DNA of 39,076 bases from assembly GCF_902168175.1 (NCBI RefSeq), contig NZ_CABHOU010000102.1:1-39076 (forward strand), read 5' to 3'. The notes under the pieces were generated by a model. The model searched no databases and had not been told where the DNA came from. It worked only from the letters and a program-made list of their open reading frames with translations. Below, one piece after another: positions 7,397-16,160 of the stretch. How positions within the stretch are numbered: the first letter of the stretch is position 1; each line of letters opens with the position of its first letter. The DNA comes from an uncultured Chitinophaga sp. Lineage in GTDB: Bacteria; Bacteroidota; Bacteroidia; Chitinophagales; Chitinophagaceae. Both the position numbers and the translations under genes were made by a program.

Positions 7397-8830
7397 ATGT
7401 TCAACTTAAAATCTCCCATAGTACTTCACCGGCTTATTGCGATTGCCAGCTTCCTGGTACTCTCGTCCGTACTATTTTTCCTGCTTTACAACACATACGA
7501 GCTAAAGAACCGGCATTACTTCCTGGAAGAAAAGAAGGTATTGGAAGAAGAATACGGTAAAAGTGTGCGGGACGATAAATTGTTCCCCGGCGGCGCTAAA
7601 CTCATCGAACGTTACGTGAATACGTACATGTACGAGTACGAAAGGCTTTATCATACCGACCGCAAAGCCTTTAACGTGTTGAGGCAGCGGACGATGGACA
7701 GCACTTTTGCATTATTAAAAGCGGCCAATAATATCGATAGCATCATCGGTGAAGCCCGTCGTAGATACAACATCAAACGCGAACTGGACTATGCGCTCAC
7801 CGTACACCTGGTGGATGTGAACTTCGAAAAAGAAAAGGCCGTAGCCCTGTTCAGCTGGCACGAGGCCAATCCGCTGATCCACTCCGTTCCCCTTACAGCC
7901 GAGGGAGCCAGGATAGGTGGCACGTTAAAAGAGCCCGACCAGCAAAACCTCATTATCAAACTCACGGTTAGTTCCAGCATTGATTATAGTTATCGCATTG
8001 TATATAGTTTAAATATAGATACGCCCAACCGTAAACTGACCATCCTCCGCCTGATGTTACCCAACCTGCTGTTATCGCTGTTTTCGATACTGGCAGTGGT
8101 GATCATCTACTATATCACTTTCAGGAACTGGCAAAAGCAAAAGAAGCTGTCTGAAATGAAATCCGATTTCATCAACAGTATTACACACGAATTTCATACA
8201 CCACTTACCGCGATATTTGTAGCCAACCAAAGCCTGCGTAACGAACGTATTATCGCCAATCAGCAAAATATACCACCACTTACTGATGTTATTCAACGCC
8301 AGGCGGAGCGGCTCAAAAACCTGATAGGCCAGGTGCTCGACATTACTACCATGAGCCAGGTACCCATTAATAAACAACCCCATTCGCTACATGCATTGCT
8401 CGAAGAAATTATGCTGGATTACCGCCTGAAAGCAGCCGGCAACAATATTCAGCTCAACTTTAAACGGGGCGCTATGCACGACCAGGTGTTGCTCGACCAG
8501 TTCTGGCTTACCACGCTGATGCTTAATATACTTGACAACGGAGTCAAGTACAATACCAACTCATCCAAAGAAATTAGTGTAAGTACCTACAGTGATAAAA
8601 AGAACATTTACATCAGCATTGCAGATAACGGTATCGGCATGAACAAAGAAACGAGAGAACGGGTGTTCGATAAATTCTATCGCAGTATAAAAAATAACAA
8701 CCAGCAAATTAAAGGGCTGGGGCTGGGATTATATTACGTGAAACAAGGCGTAGATGCACACAACTGGAAGATTAGCGTACAAAGCGCACCAGGTGAGGGC
8801 AGCATTTTTATCATTACCATACCACTGTAA
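7397..8830 (+). CDS. Two-component sensor histidine kinase
   Basis: 477 residues. Membrane segments at about 12-32 and 222-242 bracket a periplasmic sensor region of roughly 190 residues with no domain I recognise. The cytoplasmic part has the dimerisation/phosphoacceptor box SITHEFHTPL (261-270, H264) and a HATPase_c domain with an N box (LDNGVKYN), G1 (DNGIGM), F box (FDKFYR) and G2 (GLGLGLYYV). All catalytic motifs look intact. The response regulator gene starts 9 bp downstream, so the pair is co-transcribed and cognate. The signal is unknown; neighbours suggest iron/siderophore or glycan cues, without proof. Confidence 0.93.
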   Translation: MFNLKSPIVLHRLIAIASFLVLSSVLFFLLYNTYELKNRHYFLEEKKVLEEEYGKSVRDDKLFPGGAKLIERYVNTYMYEYERLYHTDRKAFNVLRQRTMDSTFALLKAANNIDSIIGEARRRYNIKRELDYALTVHLVDVNFEKEKAVALFSWHEANPLIHSVPLTAEGARIGGTLKEPDQQNLIIKLTVSSSIDYSYRIVYSLNIDTPNRKLTILRLMLPNLLLSLFSILAVVIIYYITFRNWQKQKKLSEMKSDFINSITHEFHTPLTAIFVANQSLRNERIIANQQNIPPLTDVIQRQAERLKNLIGQVLDITTMSQVPINKQPHSLHALLEEIMLDYRLKAAGNNIQLNFKRGAMHDQVLLDQFWLTTLMLNILDNGVKYNTNSSKEISVSTYSDKKNIYISIADNGIGMNKETRERVFDKFYRSIKNNNQQIKGLGLGLYYVKQGVDAHNWKISVQSAPGEGSIFIITIPL

Positions 8831-8839
8831 ATTGCGGAC

Positions 8840-9544
8840 ATGAAACCGAAGATATTACTGATAGAGGACGAAACGGACCTGGGAAATGTAGTAAGGCAGT
8901 ACCTGGAGATCATGGATTTTGAAGTAACCTGGTACCAGCAAAGCACGCTGGCGCTCGAACATTTCGAAAGTAATCCGCAGGTGTACCACATCCTGCTTAT
9001 CGATGTTTCGATACCGGATATGGATGGTTTTACCCTGGCGCAGGAAGTGATCAAATTAAACGAATACGTACCCTTCCTGTTCCTTACCGCCCGTAACGAG
9101 CGCGCCGACCGGCTATACGGACTGAAGATCGGGGCCGACGATTATATTACCAAACCTTTTGATATAGATGAACTGGTGCTGCGCATTCGTAATATTATTA
9201 AGCGCAACCTGCATACCAGCATCGATGTAAACAGCCGCGACTTTATCGAACGCGGCGATGTACGTTTTTATAAGGACTCATTCAAACTGCTGATCGGCTC
9301 CCATAAAGAAATAACCCTCACCCCCCGCGAAGCAGAACTGCTCGACTTCCTGTTCCGCAATGAGAACCGTATTCTCAAAAGAGAAGACATCCTCAAACAA
9401 CTCTGGGGCGATAACGACTATTTTCTCGGCCGCAGTCTCGACGTTTTTGTTTCCCGATTGCGTAAACACCTGGGCAAATCGGCTGTGGTAAGCATTGATA
9501 ATGTGTATGGCGTGGGGTTTATTTTTAATGTATCGGGCAAATAG
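8840..9544 (+). CDS. OmpR/PhoB-family response regulator
   Basis: 234 residues. The receiver domain (about 3-118) shows the acidic pair E9/D10, phosphoacceptor D55 (LLIDVSIPD), T83 (FLTAR) and K105 (ITKPFD), all conserved. A winged-helix DNA-binding domain follows (about 135-232), containing LTPREAELLDFL, the recognition region RSLDVFVSRLRKHL and VYGVGFIF. It should be phosphorylated by the kinase encoded 9 bp upstream. Likely targets are itself, the divergent fucosidase, or the TonB-dependent receptor 114 bp downstream. The paired GTTAAC repeats upstream of the kinase are a possible binding site. Confidence 0.95.
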   Translation: MKPKILLIEDETDLGNVVRQYLEIMDFEVTWYQQSTLALEHFESNPQVYHILLIDVSIPDMDGFTLAQEVIKLNEYVPFLFLTARNERADRLYGLKIGADDYITKPFDIDELVLRIRNIIKRNLHTSIDVNSRDFIERGDVRFYKDSFKLLIGSHKEITLTPREAELLDFLFRNENRILKREDILKQLWGDNDYFLGRSLDVFVSRLRKHLGKSAVVSIDNVYGVGFIFNVSGK

Positions 9545-9628
9545 TGCCTGTAACGTCATCGAAGTGTCAAGATACCCATGCCAATAAATATTTTCCCGAT
9601 TGCGTAAGTCCTTCGGAATAGTTGCTCC

Positions 9629-9636
9629 TACCTTTG
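9629..9636 (+). promoter_or_regulatory. -7 promoter box for the TonB-dependent receptor
   Basis: TACCTTTG matches the Bacteroidota -7 consensus TAnnTTTG exactly, 22 bases before the receptor ATG. No TTG is found at the expected 19-21 bp upstream, so the -33 element is weak or absent, as at regulated promoters. It implies the receptor has its own promoter apart from the kinase/regulator genes. Confidence 0.6.
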
Positions 9637-9658
9637 CGAAAATTTAGTCAAAACAGGT

Positions 9659-12058
9659 ATGAAGCATTTATTTAAGTTGATTTTACTGCTATTCCCTTTC
9701 GTGGCAATGGCAAGCGAGGAAAATCCCGACGCATTCGGCATTATCAAAGGCCAGGTACTTACTTCAGACGGCGAGCCTGCACCGGGCGTTACTGTTCAGG
9801 TTGTTGAACGCAAAAAAGGCGAGATCACGAATGTGGACGGGCAGTTCCAGATCCGAAGGCTCCCTGCAGGCAGCTATACCGTACAAATATCTTTAATAGG
9901 TTACGAAACACTTTCCGAAACGGTTATCGTAGAGGAGAATAAAACTTCCATCGTTAATTTCCGGCTGAAAGCGTCCAACAAGGAATTGCAGACAGTAGAA
10001 GTTACCGCAATCAACAAATTTGGCAACAGGGAATCTAAAAACATTTCCCGCCTGCCCATCCGCAACCTGGAAAATCCGCAGGTTTACAGTGTTATTAACA
10101 AAGATTTGCTGAAAGAGCAGATCGTTACCAGCTTCGATGACGCATTGAAAAACGCACCGGGTCTGAACAAATTATGGTCATCTACCGGCCGTGGCGGCGA
10201 TGGGACTGGTTACTATTCCCTGCGTGGCTTCACCGTGCAGCCCAAAGTAGTGAACGGCGTGGCTGGGGCGAGCAACGGTTCTCCCGATCCCGCCAATATT
10301 GAAAGAATTGAGGTGATCAAAGGCCCATCAGGTACTTTGTTCGGCAGCAGCGTTACCTCTTTCGGCGGTCTTATCAACATCGTTACGAAGAAACCACACG
10401 AAGGGTTTGCTGCAGAAGTTAGCTACACCGGCGGATCTTACGGCCTTAACCGTATCACCGCCGACGTGAATACGCAACTCGACTCCCTGGGTAAAGCCCT
10501 CTTCCGCCTGAATGCCGCTTACCATAACGAAGGAAGCTGGCAGGACGCAGGCTTTAAGAAATCTTTCTTTATCGCCCCCAGCTTAACCTACAAAGTAAGC
10601 GACCGCACCACGCTGGACCTCCGCGCTGAAATTTCCCAGTCGGATGCCACTAACATCCCCAGCTACTTCCTTACCAGGAACAGCGCCCTTAAAACATTCA
10701 CGCCCGATGAAATGAACATCGATTTTTCCCGTGCATGGACGTCTAACGACATCTCTATGAAGAACCCGGTGATGAACGTGTATGGCGTATTGACCAACAA
10801 ACTGGGCAAATCCTGGACTTCAGAAACCAACGTTTCTACCAGCGTACGTAAATCGGATGGCTACTATATCTACCTGTCCGTATTGCCAGGCGACACCTCC
10901 CTCGGAAGGTCAATCAGTAAACAGGATGCAACCAGCACCTTTGTTGATATTCAGCAGAACTTTATCGGCGATTTTAAGATCGGAAGTTTGAGGAACAGGG
11001 TGGTAATTGGCCTCGATTACCTAAGCAACAAAACCAATAATAACAACAGCCCTTACATTTCATTCGATACGGTGAATACTAACCGTGCAGATGCACGTTA
11101 CACCCGCCTTACCGAATCGGCCGTAACTGCCAGGTTTGCAGGCGCATCCAACAGCAGAACTATCTCCGAAACCAATACTTACAGTGCTTACGTGTCTGAC
11201 GTACTGAACGTAACCGAACAACTGAATGTAATGGCCAGCCTCCGGGTGGATTATTTTGAGAACAAGGGTACTTACAATGCCGCTACGAATATCACCCCGT
11301 CTGCCAGCAAATATTACCAAACCGCTTTCTCTCCTAAGTTTGGCGCGGTGTACGAGATCCTGAAAAATAAACTCTCCGTATTCGGTAACTATATGAACGG
11401 CTTCCAGAACGTAGCACCAGCCACACAGCCCGATGGCTCTGTAAGCACCTTTAAACCACAACAGGCTAACCAGTGGGAAGCCGGCGTAAAAGGTGAATTA
11501 CTCGGTGGCCGCATCTCCGGCTCCATTAGCTACTACGATATTTATGTAACTAATATTACCGTTCCCGACCCTAACAAGGCCGCCGGTTTCACCATCCAGG
11601 ACGGCAACATTTCCAGCAAAGGTTTTGAAGCAGAAGTAACCGCTAACCCTGTTAATGGCCTTAACATCATTGCAGGTTACGCTTACAACGACGCGATCAA
11701 CGATAAAACCACCGCAGACATTAAAGACCGTCGCCCTGTTTCTTCGGGCCCTAAACACCAGGCTAACGCGTGGATCAGTTATAAACTGGGTAATGTAAAC
11801 GAAGTGCTGAATGGCTTGGGTATGGGCTTTGGTGGTAACTACGGTTCCGAAAATATCATTACCAATAACACAGTAACCGGTCAATTCAAACTGCCTTCTT
11901 ACGTAGTGATGAACGCTTCGGTTTTCTACGATAAACCTAAGTACCGCCTCGGTCTTAAACTGGACAATGTAGCCAATGAGCGTTACTACTCCGGCTGGAC
12001 CACCGTAGAGGTTAACATGCCAAGACGTTTCTCCGGCAATGTGACTTTCAAATTCTAA
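9659..12058 (+). CDS. TonB-dependent siderophore-type outer-membrane receptor
   Basis: 799 residues. A signal peptide (about 1-19) is followed by a carboxypeptidase-regulatory-like beta domain (about 28-110, IIKGQVLTSDGEPAPGV), a plug domain (about 130-245, with LKNAPGLNKLW and IERIEVIKGPSGTLFG) and a 22-strand-type barrel ending in aromatic VTFKF. The plug pattern is that of siderophore receptors such as FhuA or FecA, not of SusC. No STN signalling domain is present. It should import a ferric siderophore or similar ligand using TonB energy. It has its own -7 box and terminator; the upstream kinase/regulator pair may control it. The ligand is not predictable. Confidence 0.93.
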   Translation: MKHLFKLILLLFPFVAMASEENPDAFGIIKGQVLTSDGEPAPGVTVQVVERKKGEITNVDGQFQIRRLPAGSYTVQISLIGYETLSETVIVEENKTSIVNFRLKASNKELQTVEVTAINKFGNRESKNISRLPIRNLENPQVYSVINKDLLKEQIVTSFDDALKNAPGLNKLWSSTGRGGDGTGYYSLRGFTVQPKVVNGVAGASNGSPDPANIERIEVIKGPSGTLFGSSVTSFGGLINIVTKKPHEGFAAEVSYTGGSYGLNRITADVNTQLDSLGKALFRLNAAYHNEGSWQDAGFKKSFFIAPSLTYKVSDRTTLDLRAEISQSDATNIPSYFLTRNSALKTFTPDEMNIDFSRAWTSNDISMKNPVMNVYGVLTNKLGKSWTSETNVSTSVRKSDGYYIYLSVLPGDTSLGRSISKQDATSTFVDIQQNFIGDFKIGSLRNRVVIGLDYLSNKTNNNNSPYISFDTVNTNRADARYTRLTESAVTARFAGASNSRTISETNTYSAYVSDVLNVTEQLNVMASLRVDYFENKGTYNAATNITPSASKYYQTAFSPKFGAVYEILKNKLSVFGNYMNGFQNVAPATQPDGSVSTFKPQQANQWEAGVKGELLGGRISGSISYYDIYVTNITVPDPNKAAGFTIQDGNISSKGFEAEVTANPVNGLNIIAGYAYNDAINDKTTADIKDRRPVSSGPKHQANAWISYKLGNVNEVLNGLGMGFGGNYGSENIITNNTVTGQFKLPSYVVMNASVFYDKPKYRLGLKLDNVANERYYSGWTTVEVNMPRRFSGNVTFKF

Positions 12059-12079
12059 TACACTATAGTAACAATCTGG

Positions 12080-12109
12080 GGCCGCCTTATTACAAGGCGG
12101 CCTTTTTTA
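12080..12109 (+). terminator. Terminator of the TonB-dependent receptor gene
   Basis: 9-bp stem GGCCGCCTT / AAGGCGGCC with loop ATTAC followed by TTTTTT, about 20 bases after the receptor stop. Confidence 0.9.
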
Positions 12110-12153
12110 TTCAAATAAAAACGCATTATCTTCATCTATCTAAAACCACCACC

Positions 12154-12717
12154 ATGAAACTTCGTCTTCTATCCGTATTCATGCTTTTGTCTGTTGCAGT
12201 AATAGCGCAACAAAAAACGCCGCCCAGCACTGCCGACATCATTAAAGAAGCTACCAAAATAGCCGGCAAAGAAAATAAAAAAGTATTCCTGATCTTCCAC
12301 GCCTCCTGGTGCGGCTGGTGTCATCAAATGGATACGGCCATGAACAGCGCTTCCTGCAAACCATTGTTCGATAAAAGTTACGTGGTAAGACATGTAGTGG
12401 TAAAAGAATCACCGGCGCATAAAGCAGAAGAAAATTCAGGCGGAGAAGCCCTGATGGCTACTTATGGAGCAGCACAATCCGGCATTCCGTATTGGATCAT
12501 CTTCGATAAAAATGGTAAAGCTATCGCTGATTCGCAGGTAAGGCCAGAAGGTGCCGATATTCATACTACCGGCAAAAACACAGGCTGCCCCGCATCGAAA
12601 GAAGAAGTAGCCTATTTTGAAAAAGTATTAAAGGCTACGTCGAATTTAAAAGAAAGTGAAATAGCCACCATAGCTGCCAGGTTCCGGCAGATTGGCGAGC
12701 GGATGAACAGTCATTGA
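12154..12717 (+). CDS. Secreted thioredoxin-family protein (WCGWC)
   Basis: 187 residues with a signal peptide (1-18, AVIAQ). The thioredoxin-like fold begins near residue 42 with VFLIFHASWCGWCHQMD; the active site C53-G-W-C56 replaces the usual CGPC. The cis-Pro region is probably SGIPYWIIF. The length and the WCGWC site resemble thiol-disulfide proteins related to DUF255/thioredoxin_7 proteins. It should work in the periplasm. It is flanked by terminators on both sides, so it is probably monocistronic. The redox partner is unknown. Confidence 0.85.
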   Translation: MKLRLLSVFMLLSVAVIAQQKTPPSTADIIKEATKIAGKENKKVFLIFHASWCGWCHQMDTAMNSASCKPLFDKSYVVRHVVVKESPAHKAEENSGGEALMATYGAAQSGIPYWIIFDKNGKAIADSQVRPEGADIHTTGKNTGCPASKEEVAYFEKVLKATSNLKESEIATIAARFRQIGERMNSH

Positions 12718-12743
12718 TTTACTTTTTATAATGATAAATACCG

Positions 12744-12765
12744 AAGGGGCTTAGGCCCCTTTTTT
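12744..12765 (+). terminator. Terminator of the WCGWC thioredoxin-like gene
   Basis: Short GC-rich hairpin AAGGGGC / GGCCCCTT with a small loop around CTTAG, then a run of six T on the plus strand. Confidence 0.75.
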
Positions 12766-12920
12766 CATACGCAAAAACGACTACAAACGCAAGTACGGTC
12801 AACTTACCATGATTGAGCCATTCGTCCGCAATACCTCTACCGCATTCACTATTAACTACTTATCAATTCCGTCAATGTCGGTATAGTATCAATCAATAGC
12901 GCCGGTATCGAAATCGCCCC

Positions 12921-12928
12921 TACTTTTG
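12921..12928 (+). promoter_or_regulatory. -7 promoter box for thioredoxin
   Basis: TACTTTTG matches TAnnTTTG exactly, 19 bases before the thioredoxin ATG. No TTG is seen at the usual upstream distance. Confidence 0.55.
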
Positions 12929-12947
12929 AGTCATAAAACCAAAACAT

Positions 12948-13265
12948 ATGGCACTCACATTCACCGATAAAAATTTTGACGCTACCGTTTTACAATCGGA
13001 TAAACTTAGCGTTGTAGACTTTACCGCCGCCTGGTGTGGCCCTTGTCGTGCAATAGGTACGATCATCGAAGACCTGCACACAAACTACGAAGGCAAAGTA
13101 AACATCGGTAAACTGGATGTGGATACCAACCCGGAAGTATCAGTAAATTTCGGCGTTACCAATTTGCCTACCATCCTGTTTATTAAAGGTGGTAAAGTGG
13201 TGGACAAACAGGTAGGTGCCGTTCCGAAATCTGTACTGGAGAAAAAGATCCAGGCAAACCTCTAA
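12948..13265 (+). CDS. trxA: Thioredoxin
   Basis: 105 residues, the typical thioredoxin length, with no signal peptide, so cytoplasmic. The active site is AAWCGPCR with W29, C30 and C33; the cis-Pro loop is TNLPTILF (P74); D24 is the buried acid (VVDF). All family landmarks are present. It reduces protein disulfides and is itself reduced by thioredoxin reductase, which is not encoded in the window. It is monocistronic with its own -7 box and terminator. It may be one of several trx paralogues, so the symbol denotes family rather than proven orthology. Confidence 0.93.
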   Translation: MALTFTDKNFDATVLQSDKLSVVDFTAAWCGPCRAIGTIIEDLHTNYEGKVNIGKLDVDTNPEVSVNFGVTNLPTILFIKGGKVVDKQVGAVPKSVLEKKIQANL

Positions 13266-13344
13266 TGAAAATTCAGGCCAGGCAAATTAATGAAATGATA
13301 AGTTTGGAATAGGAAGTATAGCAGCCGGCCTTGTTCATAAACCA

Positions 13345-13381
13345 AAAGCCGCTTCGTTTAAACGGAGCGGCTTTATTTTTT
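13345..13381 (+). terminator. Terminator after thioredoxin, possibly bidirectional
   Basis: AAAGCCGCT (13345-13353) pairs with AGCGGCTTT (13366-13374), with a further CGTTTAAACG palindrome in the loop, followed by ATTTTTTT. The minus strand also has a T-rich tail (TTTTGGTTT), so it may also end the converging permease transcript. Confidence 0.85.
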
Positions 13382-13407
13382 GCGGAAGCAAGTTAGAATG
13401 GCGGTTT

Positions 13408-15786
13408 TTACTCCGTTCGCAAACTCTTCACAGGATTAACAATAGCGGCTTTGATGGAGTGAAAACTTACGGTTAGCAAGGCAATAACAATAGCTGTAAT
13501 ACCCGCTATCGCAAATATCCACCAGCTAATGGGCGACTGGTACGCGAACCCGTTCAGCCACTTCGCCATAGCATACCATGCCACAGGCGAGGCAATAGCC
13601 AGAGCAATAACGACCAGTATCACAAACTCTTTCGACAACAAAGTTGTAATGTTCGTAACAGAAGCACCCAACACTTTCCTGATACCGATTTCGCGGGTAC
13701 GCTGCACGGTACTGTAAGCCGCCAGCCCTAAAAGCCCGAGGCAGGAAATAAGGATAGCCAGCCCGGCGAAATAAAAGAACAAGGTAGAAAAGCGCGCCTC
13801 CGAAGCATATTGCTTATCAAAATTTTCATCGAGGAACTGGTAATCGAAAGGACGTTGCGGTACCAATACAGTCCACTTCTTTTCAAGTGCGGCCAGCGTA
13901 CCTTTTATATCACCGCCTTTTAGTTTAACAGAAAAACGGCTGCAATTCTCGGGGTCAATACGTATGGAAAGTGCCTTTACCGTATCCCGCAGTGACTGGT
14001 AATTGAAGTTTTTCACAACACCCACTACCTGCCCCTCCCGGCCCCATTGCGAGAACTTTCTGCCCACTATATCTGCAGCATTACTATAGCCCAGCAGCTT
14101 CGCAGTAGCTTCGTTTATGATCATTGCCTGGGTCGAATCGGTTGCGTACTTCACATCAAAAGCGCGGCCCGCCGCCATCTGCATGCCCAGTTGTTCGATG
14201 AAGCCGAAGTCCACGGGAAACAAATCCAGGTTGGCTGCCTGCATTGCGCCCTGCGGGTTTTCCAATTCTGTAAACGCACCCCATTGGCCTGTACCCGGAC
14301 CAGCCATCGTGGCTGTTACGGAAGCAACGCCCGGCACTTCGGAAAGTTCCTGTTTGATGGTTGTAAGCCGTTTATTCACCTCGTTATCACCATAATAATT
14401 AAGCAGTACTAATTGCTCTTTATTAAAACCCATTTCCTGGTGCCGCATAAAGTATAACTGCTTGTATACGATGATAGTACCCGCAATCAGCATGATCGAT
14501 ACCGTAAACTGCACTACGACCAACGACTTCCGTAATGTAATCCCGCTCTTGCCTGATACAAAACGGCCTTTTAATACCGCGATAGGCTTAAAGTGCGACA
14601 AGATCAAAGCCGGATATACACCAGCAAGTAACCCGATCAGTATTGCCACGCCGAATAGCAGCAACAGGTAACTGCCGTGTTCAAATATGTTACTGCTTAC
14701 TTCTTTCCCGCAAAGTGTATTAAACAACGGACTTAACAGCGCGCTGAAAAATAAGGCCAGTACAAACGATACCAGGCAAATCATCATCGACTCTCCCAGG
14801 AACTGTATAGCGAGTTCGCTCCTGCTGGCGCCAATTACTTTTCTTACACCCACCTCCTTCGCCCGTTCTGCCGCCCGGGCGGTGGTAAGATTTACGAAAT
14901 TGATACAGGCGATGATCAGGATAAAAATAGCGATAACAGAAAAAATATACACATTGGTCATGTTACCATTTTCGAAGGCGCCACGGTCGGTATCATAGTA
15001 AACACTTGTAAATGGTTGCAGGAAAAGCGCATACTTCATGTCTCGCTGATCTTTCGGGAGCCGTGCCTCCAGTAGGCCGGGCAGTTTAGCCTCCAGCTTT
15101 TTATAGTCGGCCCCGGGTTTTAGCAGCAAAAACGTTTGCCAGCCAAAATTACCCCACTGGTTATACAGGGTGGAGCCGCGGCTGATATAAGACATCGGCA
15201 AAATAATCTCCGTTTTGATATGAGAATTCTCAGGAAGGTTTTTCATAATGCCGCTTACAGTCACCCTGCGGTCGCCGTCGAGCAACATTTCTTTTCCGAT
15301 AGGATCTTCTTTACCGAAATATTTGGTGGCCGCACGTTCAGAAAGAACGATCACATTAGGTTCGTTAAGCACCTCGTTAGCCTTGCCCCTTATCAGCGGA
15401 AAACTGAAGGTGGTAAAAAATGTAGAATCCACAAGACGCAGGTCATTTTCCTGGAAACGTGTTTCTCCACGCTGCACCAGTGCGCGCCCGCCGTAGAAAG
15501 TGGTAGACGCTTCCACTTCCGGGAACTCCTGTTTAATATTCATTCCCATCGGGTACGAAGTACTACCCGTATGAATGGTTTCTGATGCGGTTTTGATATC
15601 GGTTACCAGCCTGTAAATCCTGTCGCCCTTATCATGAAACCGGTCATAACTCAATTCAAAAGAAATGAACAGGAAGATGAGCAAACAAGCCGTCATACCA
15701 ACAGATAGGCCCACAATATTGATAACAGAGAACGATTTGTGACGCCAAAGATTCCTGAGCGCTGTTTTTAGATAGTTCCGGAGCAT
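13408..15786 (-). CDS. MacB/FtsX-type ABC transporter permease
   Basis: 792 residues with the duplicated architecture common in Bacteroidota. TM1 lies at about 20-43, followed by a MacB-type periplasmic core domain (about 44-285). An FtsX module of three TMs comes next, with the hallmark RAAERAKEVGVRKVIGASR, then a fifth TM (LVVVQFTVSIMLIAG), a second periplasmic domain, and a final FtsX module with TREIGIRKVLGAS. It has eight TMs in total. Such proteins partner with a separate ATPase and act in mechanotransmission or export of peptides or lipoproteins. No ATPase gene adjoins it, so the partner lies elsewhere. It converges with thioredoxin. Confidence 0.92.
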   Translation of the reverse strand: MLRNYLKTALRNLWRHKSFSVINIVGLSVGMTACLLIFLFISFELSYDRFHDKGDRIYRLVTDIKTASETIHTGSTSYPMGMNIKQEFPEVEASTTFYGGRALVQRGETRFQENDLRLVDSTFFTTFSFPLIRGKANEVLNEPNVIVLSERAATKYFGKEDPIGKEMLLDGDRRVTVSGIMKNLPENSHIKTEIILPMSYISRGSTLYNQWGNFGWQTFLLLKPGADYKKLEAKLPGLLEARLPKDQRDMKYALFLQPFTSVYYDTDRGAFENGNMTNVYIFSVIAIFILIIACINFVNLTTARAAERAKEVGVRKVIGASRSELAIQFLGESMMICLVSFVLALFFSALLSPLFNTLCGKEVSSNIFEHGSYLLLLFGVAILIGLLAGVYPALILSHFKPIAVLKGRFVSGKSGITLRKSLVVVQFTVSIMLIAGTIIVYKQLYFMRHQEMGFNKEQLVLLNYYGDNEVNKRLTTIKQELSEVPGVASVTATMAGPGTGQWGAFTELENPQGAMQAANLDLFPVDFGFIEQLGMQMAAGRAFDVKYATDSTQAMIINEATAKLLGYSNAADIVGRKFSQWGREGQVVGVVKNFNYQSLRDTVKALSIRIDPENCSRFSVKLKGGDIKGTLAALEKKWTVLVPQRPFDYQFLDENFDKQYASEARFSTLFFYFAGLAILISCLGLLGLAAYSTVQRTREIGIRKVLGASVTNITTLLSKEFVILVVIALAIASPVAWYAMAKWLNGFAYQSPISWWIFAIAGITAIVIALLTVSFHSIKAAIVNPVKSLRTE

Positions 15787-15925
15787 ATCAAACTGGTTTT
15801 GTGCGGTGATGCAGCTCTAGATCGTAAAAATATGCCAGTTTAAAGAAATGCTGGTTATCAATTATTTACTTATAGGAGGATGTCCGTTTTCGGTACAGCG
15901 GACGTTCAGTTTTGCGACACGACAT

Positions 15926-15951
15926 AAAAAACCCGGTTTAAAAAAACCGGG
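15926..15951 (-). terminator. Minus-strand terminator abutting a small ORF
   Basis: CCCGGTTT / AAACCGGG (15932-15939 with 15944-15951) with an AAAA loop, followed on the minus strand by TTTTTTATG. It lies upstream of the permease start and points away from any annotated gene, so it must end an otherwise unrecognised minus-strand transcript coming from about 15952-16120. Confidence 0.8.
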
Positions 15952-16047
15952 CTAATAGTTTGCAAAATCTAAATCGCTGGAGTTTTTGGTATAAGACTTA
16001 CCAGGTATGAAAACAGTCCCGGTGTTTGATAATGAACTCCAGCTCAT
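15952..16047 (-). CDS. Possible small protein gene (31 aa, or 43 aa from a TTG start)
   Basis: On the minus strand ATG at 16045-16047 opens a 31-codon frame that starts MSWSSLSNTG, contains FIPGKSYTKN and ends DLDFANY, with TAG at 15952-15954 touching the terminator stem. The frame is open further upstream to a TAA and includes a TTG at 16081-16083, which would add a hydrophobic 12-residue N-terminus (LILSVFNIVSLT region). The peptide is rich in Ser and Asn and contains no Cys. Alternatively, TTG-N19-TAGTTTCA upstream of the ATG resembles a promoter. The main evidence for a gene is the terminator placed exactly at its stop. I recognise no family. Confidence 0.4.
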   Translation of the reverse strand: MSWSSLSNTGTVFIPGKSYTKNSSDLDFANY

Positions 16048-16160
16048 TGTCAGTGAAACTATATTAAAGACGCTTAAAATCAATTTAAGGGTGAATTATT
16101 GAAAAAAAACGCCTTAAAAAAACTTCCTTTTTGCCCTATTTTAGTAAAAACCTGTTTTAC

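Larger units (their letters stand above)
15787..16160. other. Intergenic region between permease and GH9 gene
   Basis: Holds a strong minus-strand terminator (15926-15951) immediately preceded by a small minus-strand ORF (15952-16047). Apart from these and an A/T-rich GH9 leader, nothing else is recognisable. Confidence 0.5.
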
